A stretch of 64,000 bases of DNA from Salinispora cortesiana (GTDB lineage: Bacteria; Actinomycetota; Actinomycetes; Mycobacteriales; Micromonosporaceae). Location: assembly GCF_000484695.1 (NCBI RefSeq), contig NZ_AXVR01000006.1, positions 62,001-126,000 on the forward strand, written 5' to 3'. Position 1 is the stretch's first letter; every line of letters begins with the position of its first letter. A model generated the notes under the pieces. That model saw only the letters and a program-made list of their open reading frames with translations, ran no database searches and was not told the origin of the DNA. Shown here one piece after another: positions 25,762 through 35,701 of the stretch. Made by a program: the position numbers and the translations under genes.

Positions 25762-26774
25762 GGTGCCACGAGTGGGTCGAGGGTGACGCCGGCCGGCTGG
25801 AGGAGCCACCAGTGCCCGCCGAGGCCCGCCGGGTCGATCAGCTCGGCCACCGCCGACGCCGCGGAGAGGGCCCGGAGGTATCCCGCGGGGTCGGTGCTGG
25901 CTCGCTCCAGCGGTGGGCGGCGGCCGTCGGCGCCGAGTGCCCGCAGCGCCGTCCGCTGTGCCACCAGGGTGTACGGGACCTGCGCGACCTGTGCACCGGC
26001 GGCGGCGACCGAATCCACGGCGAGGTGCGCGGTGACATCGCACGACCCGTCGGGTACCGGCGGGACCTGTCGCCCGTTCCGGTAGCCGGTCAGGGTTCCG
26101 GCGGGCGGTCGGGTTTCCCGGAGGTGCCCGTAGTCCACGGTGACCGCCAGCCCCCGGTCGAGTCGCCCGAGGGCATTCCCCCAGGCGTCGTCGCGGGTCT
26201 GACCGATCTCGGCGCGGGTGCCCGGGTCGTCGTCGGCCGGCGGCGACCACCACCGGGCCAACCAGTCGGCGTCCTCCGGGCTGACCGGGCTGCCGACGGT
26301 CTCCTCGCCCGTGGCGGGGTCCACCAGGAGGTACCGCCAGCCCGCCGGGGTGGCCACGGCCAGGTCCAGCGGGACGTTGTCGAGCCACTCGGTGGCCAGC
26401 AGGAGGCCGGTGACGCCCGCGGGGATCTCGTGCGTCCAGGTGATCTCCGCGGGCAGGTCCGCGGGGCGCGGCGCGCGTTCGACGGCGGTGAGGCGTAGCC
26501 GGTGCGCGAGGGACGTGTCGGTGGCCCCGGCGATGCTGGCGTGGAGGGTGCGCAGTAGCTCGCCCCGCCCCGCTCCGACATCGACAACTGTGAGTGGAGT
26601 TGGGTGCTCCAGGGCGGCGTCAACGGTGGCGATCAGCCGGTGCAGGGCCGCCGCGAACGCCGGGGAGGCGTGCACGCTGGTCCGGAAGTGGTCGGCCGGT
26701 CCGGCACCGGAGACGAAGAAGCCGTCCGGCCCGTACAGCGCCTGTTCCATCGCGTCCCGCCAGCGGATCGACAT
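25758..26774 (-). CDS. MidA/NDUFAF7-family SAM-dependent methyltransferase
   Basis: 338 residues. ATG 26774 has AAGGAGGAG upstream. Family marks (DUF185/Methyltransf_28): [18 protein letters not shown]-binding [12 protein letters not shown] (about residues 63-74), [12 protein letters not shown], and VTVDYGH followed by the C-terminal [20 protein letters not shown] and DVTAHL. The mitochondrial member NDUFAF7 dimethylates an arginine of NDUFS2, the NuoD homologue. Here the gene is translationally coupled to a nuoD, so NuoD methylation is the natural hypothesis. Confidence 0.88.
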   Translation of the reverse strand: MSIRWRDAMEQALYGPDGFFVSGAGPADHFRTSVHASPAFAAALHRLIATVDAALEHPTPLTVVDVGAGRGELLRTLHASIAGATDTSLAHRLRLTAVERAPRPADLPAEITWTHEIPAGVTGLLLATEWLDNVPLDLAVATPAGWRYLLVDPATGEETVGSPVSPEDADWLARWWSPPADDDPGTRAEIGQTRDDAWGNALGRLDRGLAVTVDYGHLRETRPPAGTLTGYRNGRQVPPVPDGSCDVTAHLAVDSVAAAGAQVAQVPYTLVAQRTALRALGADGRRPPLERASTDPAGYLRALSAASAVAELIDPAGLGGHWWLLQPAGVTLDPLVAP

Positions 26775-26819
26775 CAGCTCCTCCTTCGGTGGGCCGCCCG
26801 GTCGCGGAGCGGCCCCGCT

Positions 26820-26841
26820 CGTTCGCCTTCGGTGGCGAACG
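26820..26841. promoter_or_regulatory. Perfect 8-bp hairpin in divergent leader
   Basis: CGTTCGCC and GGCGAACG flank a 6-nt loop, 46 nt upstream of the methyltransferase start. On the minus strand it would lie in that gene's leader; it could be an operator or an mRNA element. Confidence 0.45.
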
Positions 26842-26861
26842 GGTGTTCCCTGACCCCGGTG

Positions 26862-26875
26862 GTGAACGTTTTCAC
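26862..26875. promoter_or_regulatory. Operator-like inverted repeat GTGAA-N4-TTCAC
   Basis: GTGAACGTTTTCAC is a perfect 5-bp inverted repeat with a 4-bp spacer and an AT-rich centre, between the divergent methyltransferase-nuoD and DUF2520-panC operons. It looks like a binding site for a dimeric repressor; the regulator is unknown. Confidence 0.45.
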
Positions 26876-26952
26876 ACCTCCCTGTCCCGGTTCCGGCGCC
26901 GCGGCGCATACTTGCCAACGACCGGTACCCCTCCGAGGACTGGATCATCGCT

Positions 26953-27894
26953 ATGAGCGCTTCGCTGTCTCCGCGTCCCGCCGATCCGGTGGTTGACGCT
27001 CCCGCCTCCCGTTCCCTGACCGTCGGCGTGGTCGGCGTTGGTCGGGTCGGTGCCGTCCTGGCCGCCGCTCTCGCCGCCGCCGGGCACCGGGTCGTCGCCG
27101 CGGCCGGGGGCTCTTCCGCCTCACAGGCCCGGATGGCGCTGCTCCTGACCGACGTGCCGCGGCGGCCGGCCGCCGCGGTAGCTCGCGCCGCCGCCGACCT
27201 CCTGCTGGTGGCGGTGCCGGATGACGCGCTCGCGGGGGTCGTCGCCGGCCTCGCCGAAGCCGGGGCGCTGCGTCCGGGGCAGGTGGTCGCGCACACCTCC
27301 GGCGCGCACGGCCTGGCGGTGCTGGCGCCGGTCGTCGGGGCCGGTGCCACCCCGCTGGCCCTGCACCCCGCGATGACCTTCACCGGTACGCCGGACGATC
27401 TCACCCGGCTGCCCGGTATCTCGTACGGGTTGACCGCCCCGGCGCAGCTGCGCCCGTTCGCCACCCGGCTGGTCGCCGACCTCAACGGCGTACCGGAGTG
27501 GGTCGCCGAGGCGGACCGACCGCTCTACCACGCGGCCCTCGTGCACGGTGCAAACCACCTGGTCACGCTCGTCAACGAGGCGGCTGACCGGCTGCGGGAC
27601 GCCGGGGTGACCCAGCCGCAGCGGGTGCTCACTCCGCTGCTGCGGGCCGCCCTGGACAACGCGCTGGCGCTCGGGGACGACGCGCTGACCGGACCGATTG
27701 CCCGAGGTGACGCCGGCACGGTCGAGCGGCACCTGACTCAGCTCGCGGCGACCGCGCCGGAATCGGTGGGCCCCTACCTGGCGTTGGCCCGACGGACGGT
27801 GGATCGAGTGGTCGCGGCCGGCCGGCTGCGGCCCACGGATGCGCAGCCGCTGCTGGGCGTGTTGCGTGGGCGGGATCGGGAGGTGGCTGCGTGA
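26953..27894 (+). CDS. Rossmann-like/DUF2520 NAD(P)-binding protein
   Basis: 313 residues. N-terminal dinucleotide-binding fold with [17 protein letters not shown] (GxGxxG), [14 protein letters not shown], then HTSGAHG and LHPAMTF, and a helical C-terminal DUF2520 domain ([23 protein letters not shown]) like that of 6-phosphogluconate dehydrogenase-type reductases. It overlaps panC by 4 bp. The pantothenate context and fold make it a candidate ketopantoate reductase, but no substrate is proven. Its start ATG 26953 has GGAC-type weak ribosome-binding context. Confidence 0.85.
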   Translation: MSASLSPRPADPVVDAPASRSLTVGVVGVGRVGAVLAAALAAAGHRVVAAAGGSSASQARMALLLTDVPRRPAAAVARAAADLLLVAVPDDALAGVVAGLAEAGALRPGQVVAHTSGAHGLAVLAPVVGAGATPLALHPAMTFTGTPDDLTRLPGISYGLTAPAQLRPFATRLVADLNGVPEWVAEADRPLYHAALVHGANHLVTLVNEAADRLRDAGVTQPQRVLTPLLRAALDNALALGDDALTGPIARGDAGTVERHLTQLAATAPESVGPYLALARRTVDRVVAAGRLRPTDAQPLLGVLRGRDREVAA

Positions 27895-28739
27895 CCGAGC
27901 TGGTGCACACCCGCGTCGAGCTCGCAGCGGCGCGGGGCGGGTTGACCGGCACCGTGGGCGTCGTGATGACCATGGGCGCCCTGCACTCCGGGCACGAGAC
28001 CCTGCTGCGGGCGGCCCGGGAGCAGGCCGACAACGTCGTGGTCACGATCTTCGTGAACCCGCTCCAGTTCGGGCCGGACGAGGACTTCAACCGCTACCCG
28101 CGCACCCTCGACGAAGACCTGGAGATCTGCCGCCGGGCCGGCGCGGCGGTGGTCTTCGCGCCAGCCGCACCGGAGCTCTATCCGCAGGGACAGCCTCGGA
28201 TCTGGGTCAACCCGGGCCAGCTCGGCGAGGAGCTGGAGGGGCAGAGCCGCCCGGGCTTCTTCCACGGGGTGTTGACCGTGGTGCTGAAGCTGCTTCAGCT
28301 CACCCGGCCGGACCAGGCGTTCTTCGGCGAGAAGGACTACCAACAGCTGACCTTGGTCCGCCGGATGGTGCGCGACCTGGAGGTGCCGGTGGAGATCGTC
28401 GGCGTGCCGACGGTCCGGGAGTCGGACGGGCTGGCCCTGTCCAGCCGTAACCGCTACCTGTCGCCCGACGGACGGGCGGCTGCGCTGAGCCTGCCGGGGG
28501 CGTTGCAGGCGGGGGTAGCCGCTGCCGCCGGGGGCGCGGACGCGGGCGCGGTGCTGGCCGCCGCGCACGCCGCTTTCGGCGCCGGCCCGCCCGGCGTCGA
28601 ACTGGACTACCTGGTGCTCACCGATCCGGAACTGGAGCCGGGGCCGGTTACCGGCCCGGCGCGGCTGCTCGCCGCCGCCTGGGTCGGTACCACCCGTCTG
28701 ATCGACAACGTGTCGGTCCAGCTCGCCCCACGAATCTGA
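27891..28739 (+). CDS. panC: Pantothenate synthetase
   Basis: Condenses pantoate and beta-alanine using ATP. 282 residues. Signatures: [13 protein letters not shown] (HxGH-type ATP site), [46 protein letters not shown] start overlapping the preceding stop (GTGA), so it is co-translated with the DUF2520 protein; panD follows 23 bp later. Confidence 0.97.
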   Translation: MTELVHTRVELAAARGGLTGTVGVVMTMGALHSGHETLLRAAREQADNVVVTIFVNPLQFGPDEDFNRYPRTLDEDLEICRRAGAAVVFAPAAPELYPQGQPRIWVNPGQLGEELEGQSRPGFFHGVLTVVLKLLQLTRPDQAFFGEKDYQQLTLVRRMVRDLEVPVEIVGVPTVRESDGLALSSRNRYLSPDGRAAALSLPGALQAGVAAAAGGADAGAVLAAAHAAFGAGPPGVELDYLVLTDPELEPGPVTGPARLLAAAWVGTTRLIDNVSVQLAPRI

Positions 28740-28762
28740 CCCACCCTCACGAAAGGCGCCCG

Positions 28763-29191
28763 ATGCTGCGCACCATGCTCAAGTCGAAGATTCACCGGGC
28801 CACGGTCACCCAGGCCGACCTGCACTACGTCGGCTCGGTCACGGTGGACCAGGATCTGCTGGACGCCGCCGACCTGCTCCCGGGCGAGCAGGTGGCGATT
28901 GTGGACGTCACCAACGGCGCCCGGTTGGAGACCTATGTGATCCCGGGGCAGCGAGGCAGCGGCGTGATCGGCATCAACGGCGCCGCCGCCCACCTGGTCC
29001 ACCCGGGTGATCTGGTCATCCTCATCGCCTACGGACAGTTGGAGGACGCGCAGGCGCGTACCTACCAGCCGCGGATCGTGCACGTCGATTCGGGCAACCG
29101 GATCGTCGACCTGACCGCGGACGCGGCCACGGCGGCGCCCGGGACGGCGGGGGCGCCGGTCCCCAACCCGTTGGCGGACTCGCCGGCCTGA
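28763..29191 (+). CDS. panD: Aspartate 1-decarboxylase
   Basis: Makes beta-alanine for pantothenate. 142 residues. The pro-enzyme self-cleaves at Gly24-Ser25 (HYVGSVTVD) to form the pyruvoyl group. [29 protein letters not shown] and NGAAAHLV are conserved. A Shine-Dalgarno GAAAGG precedes ATG 28763. The C-terminal Ala/Pro tail is actinobacteria-like. Confidence 0.97.
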   Translation: MLRTMLKSKIHRATVTQADLHYVGSVTVDQDLLDAADLLPGEQVAIVDVTNGARLETYVIPGQRGSGVIGINGAAAHLVHPGDLVILIAYGQLEDAQARTYQPRIVHVDSGNRIVDLTADAATAAPGTAGAPVPNPLADSPA

Positions 29192-29358
29192 CCGGGCCGC
29201 GCCCGCCTGTCTCCCCCGGTGGACGGCACCGGCCTCCTGCCCAGCCGCACTGCGCCCGCCCACCGGAACCACGCCAAAAGGAGCTGTTATCAGCCGGGCA
29301 TTGTTGGCTACCCTGGGTGGACTCGTCGGCAGGCGGGGCGTCGACTCCGGGAGGCGCC

Positions 29359-30249
29359 GTGGGATATCGGGTCGGGATGGGCGCGAGCGCGGTCGCTGTG
29401 GCGGCGCTGCTGGCCGGTTGTGCCGGGCCGACCGACGGTGACCTGACCGACGACTGGGGGGCGCTGCCCGCCGCCGGTCCGTTCACCCCCGAGGCGGGGG
29501 TCTGCCAGGTGGCCGACCCCACCGCCCAGGTGACCCTGGCGGCATACCAGCCGGTGGAGTGCACAGCCCCGCACCGGGTCGAGACCGTGCACGTGGGCAC
29601 CTTCGCGGCGGGGCAGTCGGGCCCACCGGCCGCCGGCTCGGCCGACCTGCGGGGCGCGTTCGCCGACTGTGACACCCGCACCAGCACGTACGTGGGGGCC
29701 GACTGGCGGACCGGGCGGCTGCGGCCCTGGGTGGCGGTCCCGTCCCCTTCGGGCTGGGCCGCTGGTTCCCGTTGGTACCGCTGCGACCTCACCGAGGTCA
29801 CCACCGCTGAGGCGGGTGCCGAGGTGGTCCTGCGCACCGGCAGCCTGCGTGGCGTGCTCGCCGGTGGGTCACCGTTGCGGCTCGGTTGCCAGCAGAGTGG
29901 CCCGGATCGGGGCGGCGGGGTGGGTACCCTGCGCCCCGTGGACTGCCGCAGCCGGCACGATGCGGAGTTCGTCGGCGTGTGGCGGGCGCCGGACCGCCCG
30001 TACCCCACCGCGGACGCGGACTGGGCGCCGCTCTACGCCGGTTGCCGCAGCGAGATCGCGCGCTTCGTGGAAGTGCCCGACGACCCGGCGCTTCGGCTGC
30101 GGGTCGATGTGGTGGTCCGTCCACCCAGCGCCGACCGGTGGGGGGTCGGCGATCGGGGGGTCCGCTGCTACCTGTGGCTCAGCGACCGCCAGGTGACCGG
30201 GTCGCTGCAGGGGGCCGGCCCGGCCCGGTTGCCGGTCCGGAACCGGTGA
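29359..30249 (+). CDS. Septum-formation-family lipoprotein
   Basis: 296 residues from GTG 29359 (GGGAGG upstream); this start gives a clean lipoprotein signal, GYRVGMGASAVAVAALLAGC with lipobox LLAGC (Cys21). Two copies of the Cys-containing 'septum formation' module follow (VCQV...PVECTAPHRVETVHVG; VDCRSRHDAEFVGVW and later RCYLWL). Secreted and lipid-anchored. The family name (PF13845) comes from weak evidence; the role here is unknown. Upstream frames to 29317 lack signal-peptide logic. Confidence 0.8.
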   Translation: MGYRVGMGASAVAVAALLAGCAGPTDGDLTDDWGALPAAGPFTPEAGVCQVADPTAQVTLAAYQPVECTAPHRVETVHVGTFAAGQSGPPAAGSADLRGAFADCDTRTSTYVGADWRTGRLRPWVAVPSPSGWAAGSRWYRCDLTEVTTAEAGAEVVLRTGSLRGVLAGGSPLRLGCQQSGPDRGGGVGTLRPVDCRSRHDAEFVGVWRAPDRPYPTADADWAPLYAGCRSEIARFVEVPDDPALRLRVDVVVRPPSADRWGVGDRGVRCYLWLSDRQVTGSLQGAGPARLPVRNR

Positions 30250-30378
30250 CGAGGAGCTCGCGGCGCTCTCCTTCGGCGTGGTCGGAGGGCGGAGCGGCCC
30301 GGTCGGGTGCGGCGTTGCCCAAACCACTCGTCTCGCCCCCGCCGCCTCCGACGTGCGTTGTTCGGGTTGACTGTGGGG

Positions 30379-32097
30379 ATGGACCTACCGACCGGTGACT
30401 GGCCGGCTCTGCCCCGTCTGCTGGCGGCGCCCGCGCCCGGGTGGGTGGAGACGACCGACGTGATCGTCGTCGGCTCCGGTGTCGCCGGGCTGACCGCCGC
30501 GCTCCATCTGCGGGAGGTGGGCCTGCACGTCACGGTGGTCTCCAAGGTCGACATTGAGGAGGGCTCGACGCGCTGGGCGCAGGGCGGCATCGCCGCGGTG
30601 CTCGATCCGCACGACACCCCCGCGGCCCACGCCTCGGACACCGAGATCGCCGGGGTCGGCCTCAGCGATCCGGCGGCCGTCCGGGTCCTCGTCGAGGAGG
30701 GGCCCACCCGGCTGCGGGAGTTGATGCGGATCGGCGCGGAGTTCGATCGCAACCCGGATGGCTCGCTCATGCTCACCCGGGAGGGCGGGCACCGAGCGGA
30801 CCGGATCGTGCATGCGGGTGGCGACGCCACCGGTGCGGAGGTGCAGCGGGCACTACACGCCGCCGTTCGCCGGGATCCATGGATCCGGCTCGTCGAGCAC
30901 GCCCTGGTGCTGGACCTGCTCCGGGCCCCCGGTAATGGTCCGGACGGGCTCGGCCCCGCCTGTGGGGTAACCCTGCACGTGCTCGGTGAGGGCAGCGAGG
31001 ACGGCGTCGGGGCGATCCTGGGGCGCGCGGTGGTGCTCGCGACCGGGGGAATGGGTCAGGTCTTCGGGGCCACGACCAATCCCGCGGTCTCCACCGGCGA
31101 CGGGGTGGCCCTCGCCCTGCGGGCCGGTGCCGCCGTCACCGACGTGGAGTTCGTCCAGTTCCATCCGACCGCGCTGATCGTCCCGCCGTCCGCCCGGGGT
31201 TCCGGGACCCAGCACGCCCAGCAGCCGCTGGTCTCCGAGGCGCTGCGGGGCGAGGGCGCCCAGCTGGTGGACGCTGAGGGCAAGCGGTTCATGGTCGGGC
31301 AGCACGAGCTGGCGGAGCTGGCCCCCCGGGACGTGGTCGCGAAGGGCATCCACCGGGTGCTGCTGGCCACCGGCTCGGACCATGTCTTTCTCGACGCCCG
31401 GCACCTCGGCGGTGCGTTCCTTGCCCGTCGCTTTCCCACCATTGTGGCGTCCTGCCTCACCATCGGCGTCGACCCGGCGACCGACCTGATTCCGGTGGCC
31501 CCGGCGGCGCACTACGCCTCCGGCGGCGTCCGTACCGACCTGCACGGCCGTACCTCCATCCCCGGCCTGTACGCCTGCGGTGAGGTCGCCTGCACCGGTG
31601 TGCACGGCGCGAACCGGCTGGCCAGCAACTCGTTGCTGGAGGGGCTGGTCTTCTCTCGCCGGATCGCGGTCGATCTGGCGACCGGTCTGCCGGAGCAGTT
31701 GCGCCCGGCGTCGACCGGTGCCTGGGTGGGGGGTGCGGGTCGGGTGCTCCCCGTCGCCGGGGTTCCCGCCCTGCAACGGGCGATGACGCGGGGCGCGGGC
31801 GTGCTCCGGTCGGCGGCGACCCTGGCCGACACGGCGGCTGCCCTGGTCGAGCTCGGTGCCGCCGAGGGGGTTCCCCGCACCGCGGACTGGGAGGCGACGA
31901 ACCTGCTGACGGTGGCTACAGTGCTGGTGGCTGCCGCCACCGCGCGGCAGGAGACCCGGGGTTGCCACTGGCGGGAGGACTTTCCGGTGGCCGACGAGCG
32001 GTGGCGTGGTCACCTGGTCGGCGCCCTTGACCCACAGGGCCGGCTGACACCTTGGTGGCAGGGGCTCGGGGGTACTGAGCGTGGGGAGGAAACGTGA
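30379..32097 (+). CDS. nadB: L-aspartate oxidase
   Basis: FAD enzyme oxidising aspartate to iminoaspartate, the first step of de novo NAD synthesis. 572 residues. Marks: FAD-binding VIVVGSGVAGLTAALHL, STRWAQGGIAAVL, VLATGGMGQVF, EFVQFHPTAL, EALRGEGAQL, and GEVACTGVHGANRLASNSLLEG. Start ATG 30379 places the dinucleotide fold at the usual distance. nadA is not in the window; nadC follows with a 4-bp overlap. Confidence 0.95.
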   Translation: MDLPTGDWPALPRLLAAPAPGWVETTDVIVVGSGVAGLTAALHLREVGLHVTVVSKVDIEEGSTRWAQGGIAAVLDPHDTPAAHASDTEIAGVGLSDPAAVRVLVEEGPTRLRELMRIGAEFDRNPDGSLMLTREGGHRADRIVHAGGDATGAEVQRALHAAVRRDPWIRLVEHALVLDLLRAPGNGPDGLGPACGVTLHVLGEGSEDGVGAILGRAVVLATGGMGQVFGATTNPAVSTGDGVALALRAGAAVTDVEFVQFHPTALIVPPSARGSGTQHAQQPLVSEALRGEGAQLVDAEGKRFMVGQHELAELAPRDVVAKGIHRVLLATGSDHVFLDARHLGGAFLARRFPTIVASCLTIGVDPATDLIPVAPAAHYASGGVRTDLHGRTSIPGLYACGEVACTGVHGANRLASNSLLEGLVFSRRIAVDLATGLPEQLRPASTGAWVGGAGRVLPVAGVPALQRAMTRGAGVLRSAATLADTAAALVELGAAEGVPRTADWEATNLLTVATVLVAAATARQETRGCHWREDFPVADERWRGHLVGALDPQGRLTPWWQGLGGTERGEET

Positions 32098-32990
32098 CTG
32101 GAGAGACCGAGGGCTTGTTGCGGGCGGCGGGGCTGGACCCGGAGCACGTACGACGGGTGGTCACCGACGCGCTCCGGGAGGACCTGGGGCCGGAGTTCCT
32201 CGACGTGACCAGTGTCGCCACGATCCCCGACAGCCAGGTTGACACGGCGGACGTGGTCGCGCGCGCCGACGGGGTGGTCGCCGGGTTGCCGGTGGCCGCG
32301 GCGGTGTTCGAGCTGGTGGGCGAGGTGACCGGAGCTGGCCGTGCGCTGGCGGTGTCGCTCGTCGCCCACGACGGGCAGCGGGTGGCCCGCGGCGACGTGC
32401 TGGCCACGGTGAACGGCCCGACCCGGCTGCTGCTCACCGCCGAGCGCACCGCGCTGAACCTGATTTCCCGAATGTCCGGCGTCGCCACCCACACCCGGGC
32501 CTGGGCCGACGCGTTGGCCGGCACGAAGGCGATGGTGCTGGACACCCGGAAGACCACCCCGGGCCTGCGGGCGCTGGAGAAGTACGCGGTCCGCGCCGGA
32601 GGCGGCACCAACAAGCGGATGGGCCTGTACGACGCGGCGATGGTCAAGGACAACCACAAGCTGGCGGCGGGTGGGGTGGCCGCGGCCTTCCGGCGGGTCC
32701 GGGCGGCGTTCCCAAGCGTGGCTGTGCAGGTGGAGGTGGACACCCTCGCCGAGGCGGTGGAGGCGGTGGAGGCGGGCGCCGACTTCCTGCTGGTCGACAA
32801 CATGGGGGTGGAGTCGCTGCGGGAGGTGGTGAGCGCGGTCGGGGAACGGGCCGAGTTGGAGGCGACCGGGGGGCTGACGCTGGCCGTGGCGGCCGAGGTG
32901 GCGGCTACCGGGGTGGACTTCCTGTCGGTTGGCGCGCTCACCCACTCGTCGTCGATTCTGGACATCGCGCTGGACCTGCGGGCGGAGTGA
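32094..32990 (+). CDS. nadC: Nicotinate-nucleotide diphosphorylase (carboxylating)
   Basis: Converts quinolinate and PRPP to nicotinate mononucleotide. 298 residues. Marks: EDLGPEFLDVTS, NLISRMSGVATHTR, DTRKTTPGLRALEKYAV, GGTNKRMGLYDAAMVKDNH, VEVDTLAEA, LLVDNM, and EATGGLTL. The GTG start overlaps the nadB stop (GTGA) with GGAGGAAA just upstream. Confidence 0.97.
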   Translation: MTGETEGLLRAAGLDPEHVRRVVTDALREDLGPEFLDVTSVATIPDSQVDTADVVARADGVVAGLPVAAAVFELVGEVTGAGRALAVSLVAHDGQRVARGDVLATVNGPTRLLLTAERTALNLISRMSGVATHTRAWADALAGTKAMVLDTRKTTPGLRALEKYAVRAGGGTNKRMGLYDAAMVKDNHKLAAGGVAAAFRRVRAAFPSVAVQVEVDTLAEAVEAVEAGADFLLVDNMGVESLREVVSAVGERAELEATGGLTLAVAAEVAATGVDFLSVGALTHSSSILDIALDLRAE

Positions 32991-33075
32991 GGGCGCCGGT
33001 CGCTGGTCGGGGTGGCCCTCGGGGTGGGAGGCGACGGCCGCCCGGCGGGTGGGCCGGGCCCGCTGCGGCGCGGCG

Positions 33076-33113
33076 TTCGGCCCGCGTTGGCTGTTGTCTA
33101 GGCTGTCGGTGTG
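33076..33113 (+). promoter_or_regulatory. Promoter of coaX: TTCGGC-N17-TAGGCT, leaderless type
   Basis: TAGGCT (33099-33104) is 6 nt before GTG 33111, and TTCGGC (33076-33081) is 17 bp upstream of it as a -35 candidate. No Shine-Dalgarno is present. Confidence 0.5.
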
Positions 33114-33869
33114 CTGCTCTGCATCGACATCGGAAACACCAACACCGTGCTGGCGACCTTCGATGGCGACAAACTGGTGCACTCGTGGCGGATCAACACC
33201 GATCCGCGGTCGACCGCGGACGAGTTGGGGTTGATGTTCCGGGGTCTGCTCTCCGGTGCCGACGTGGAGATCAGCGGAGTGGCGGCCTGCTCGACGGTGC
33301 CCGCCGCGCTCCGGTCGGTGCGCACGATGCTGGGCCGCTACTACGCCCACGTGCCGCACATGATCGTCGAGCCCGGGGTGCGGACCGGGGTGCAGCTCGC
33401 CATCGACAACCCCAAGGAGGTCGGTGCCGACCGGGTGGTCAACACGCTCGCGACGTACAACCTCTACGGCGGTCCGTCGATCGTCGTCGACTTCGGCACC
33501 ACCACCAACTTCGACGTGATCAGTGGGCGGGGTGAGTTCCTCGGCGGGGCGTTCGCCCCCGGCATCGAGATATCCTTCGATGCGCTCGCGGCCCGCGCCG
33601 CCCAGCTGCGTAAGGTCGAGGCCGCCCGGCCGCGTTCGGTGATCGGTAAGAACACGGTCGAATGTCTGCAGGCCGGCCTCTACTTCGGCTTCGCCGGGCA
33701 GGTGGATCGGATCGTTGAGCGGATGGTGGAGGAGTTGGGTGAGGTCAAGGCGGTGATCGCCACCGGGGGGCTGGCCCCGTTGGTGATGCGGGAGTGCCGG
33801 ACGATCACCCACCACGAGCCGATGATCACCCTGATTGGGCTCCGGATGGTCTACGACCGCAACGTGTGA
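33111..33869 (+). CDS. coaX: Type III pantothenate kinase
   Basis: Phosphorylates pantothenate, the first committed step to CoA. 252 residues, ASKHA fold: LLCIDIGNTNTVLATFDG (phosphate-binding), GADRVVNTLATYNLYG, VVDFGTTTNFDVI, GGAFAPGIE, VIATGGLAPLV. GTG start with leaderless-type promoter, so it can be expressed apart from nadBC. Grouping with panC-panD joins pantothenate synthesis to its use. Confidence 0.96.
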   Translation: MLLCIDIGNTNTVLATFDGDKLVHSWRINTDPRSTADELGLMFRGLLSGADVEISGVAACSTVPAALRSVRTMLGRYYAHVPHMIVEPGVRTGVQLAIDNPKEVGADRVVNTLATYNLYGGPSIVVDFGTTTNFDVISGRGEFLGGAFAPGIEISFDALAARAAQLRKVEAARPRSVIGKNTVECLQAGLYFGFAGQVDRIVERMVEELGEVKAVIATGGLAPLVMRECRTITHHEPMITLIGLRMVYDRNV

Positions 33870-34075
33870 GCCCGGACCTCCCGAGTACGGTACGGCCGGT
33901 GGTCAGCGCTGAGTGACTCCGGCTACCGCGGTCGTTATCGGTCGTCTTCGCCCCCGGACGATGCTGTGGGCGTGGGTTCGGTCATGGCGGCCGGCTATCC
34001 GATGTCCCCCGCGAGAGCCCTTGAGTACGCTCGGGGGCTGACCCCGCCCGAATTCTCTGCCTGAGGAAGCACGCC

Positions 34076-35584
34076 GTGATCGAGCAGAACGCCGTACCAG
34101 TTGACCCCGCCGACGACCTTCCGGAGCAGATGAAGGTCCGCCGGGAGAAGCGGGATCGGATGCTCGCTGAGGGGGTCGAGCCGTATCCGCTTGGCTATCC
34201 GCGGACCAGCACCCTCGCCGAGATCCGCCAGGGTTACGCCGATCTGCCGACGGACACGGCCACCGGTGACCAGGTGTCGGTCACCGGTCGGGTGATCTTT
34301 GTGCGGAACACCGGCAAGCTCTGCTTCGCCACGCTCCGGGACGGCGACGGGACGGAGCTGCAGGCAATGCTCTCCCTGGACCGGGTCGGCGCGCAGCGGC
34401 TTGAGGACTGGAAGCGCCTGGTGGACCTCGGTGACCTCGTCGGGGTGACCGGTGAGGTGATCACCAGCCGGCGCGGTGAGTTGTCGGTGCTGGCGCAGGG
34501 GTGGGCGGTTACCGCGAAGGCCCTTCGTCCGCTGCCGGTGGCGCACAAGCCGCTCAGTGAGGAGGCCCGGGTCCGGCAGCGCTACGTCGACCTCATCGTT
34601 CGTCCGCAGGCCCGGCAGATGGTTCGTACCCGGGCGACCGCGGTCCGTAGCCTGCGGGAGTCGCTGCACGAGCGGGGCTTCCTCGAGGTGGAAACCCCGA
34701 TGCTCCAGCTACTACACGGCGGTGCAGCCGCCCGCCCATTCGTGACCCACAGCAATGCGCTCAGCACCGATCTGTATCTGCGAATCGCTCCGGAACTGTT
34801 TCTCAAGCGCGCGCTCGTCGGTGGCGTAGATCACGTCTTCGAGATCAACCGTAACTTCCGCAATGAGGGCGTCGACTCGTCGCACTCGCCGGAGTTCGCG
34901 ATGCTCGAGGCTTACCAGGCGTATGGCGACTACGACACGATCGGTGAGTTGACTCGTCATCTCATCCAACGGGCGGCGCTCGCGGTCGGCGGCTCGACGG
35001 TGGTGACCCACGCGGACGGTCGTGAGTTTGACCTCGGCGGTGAGTGGCGTTCGGTGACGCTGTTCGGATCTCTTTCCGAAGCACTCGGAGAGGAGGTCAC
35101 GGTACGCACGGAGCGGGCCCGTCTGGTCGAGTACGCGGACAAGGTGGACTTGGCGGTCGACCCGAAGTGGGGTTCGGGCAAGCTGGCCGAGGAACTATTC
35201 GAGGAGTTGGTCGTCCCGGGTCTGCTGGAGCCCACCTTCGTGCGGGACTATCCCGAGGAGACCAGCCCGTTGGTCCGGGCGCACCGTACCGAGCCGGGCC
35301 TGACCGAAAAGTGGGACCTCTACGTGCTCGGCTTCGAACTGGGTACGGGCTACTCCGAGTTGGTGGATCCGGTGGTTCAGCGGGAACGCCTGGTGGCCCA
35401 GGCGCGGCTCGCGGCGCGGGGCGACGATGAGGCGATGCAGCTTGACGAGGACTTTCTCCGGGCCCTGGAGTACGGAATGCCACCGTCTGGTGGTATGGGA
35501 ATGGGAATCGACCGGCTCCTCATGGCGCTGACCGGCCTGGGAATTCGGGAAACCATCCTCTTCCCGCTGGTCCGACCGGAGTGA
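34076..35584 (+). CDS. lysS: Lysyl-tRNA synthetase, class II
   Basis: 502 residues. N-terminal OB-fold anticodon-binding domain ([26 protein letters not shown]), then the class II core with motif 2 [24 protein letters not shown], and motif 3 [16 protein letters not shown] start with GAGGAAG upstream. Slightly lower GC and different codon choice in the middle (for example TATTCG-type codons) may reflect old transfer or simply local bias. lsr2 follows. Confidence 0.96.
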   Translation: MIEQNAVPVDPADDLPEQMKVRREKRDRMLAEGVEPYPLGYPRTSTLAEIRQGYADLPTDTATGDQVSVTGRVIFVRNTGKLCFATLRDGDGTELQAMLSLDRVGAQRLEDWKRLVDLGDLVGVTGEVITSRRGELSVLAQGWAVTAKALRPLPVAHKPLSEEARVRQRYVDLIVRPQARQMVRTRATAVRSLRESLHERGFLEVETPMLQLLHGGAAARPFVTHSNALSTDLYLRIAPELFLKRALVGGVDHVFEINRNFRNEGVDSSHSPEFAMLEAYQAYGDYDTIGELTRHLIQRAALAVGGSTVVTHADGREFDLGGEWRSVTLFGSLSEALGEEVTVRTERARLVEYADKVDLAVDPKWGSGKLAEELFEELVVPGLLEPTFVRDYPEETSPLVRAHRTEPGLTEKWDLYVLGFELGTGYSELVDPVVQRERLVAQARLAARGDDEAMQLDEDFLRALEYGMPPSGGMGMGIDRLLMALTGLGIRETILFPLVRPE

Positions 35585-35701
35585 CGGTCGGGCCACCCGA
35601 CTCGTAACCGGATCCTATTGACGCGCGGAGCGTCACCCGGGTTATTGTGCTCTTGCGGGATTCGCAGAACCGCTGCACCCTGCTGGAAAGGAATGTGGGA
35701 C

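Noticed and set aside
32010..33815. 601-codon minus-strand frame over nadC and coaX
   Set aside because: Antisense to two certain enzymes; His/Arg/Gly/Pro-rich shadow.
33870..34075. T-box or other riboswitch upstream of lysS
   Set aside because: No conserved T-box or lysine-riboswitch core could be recognised; only weak short hairpins.
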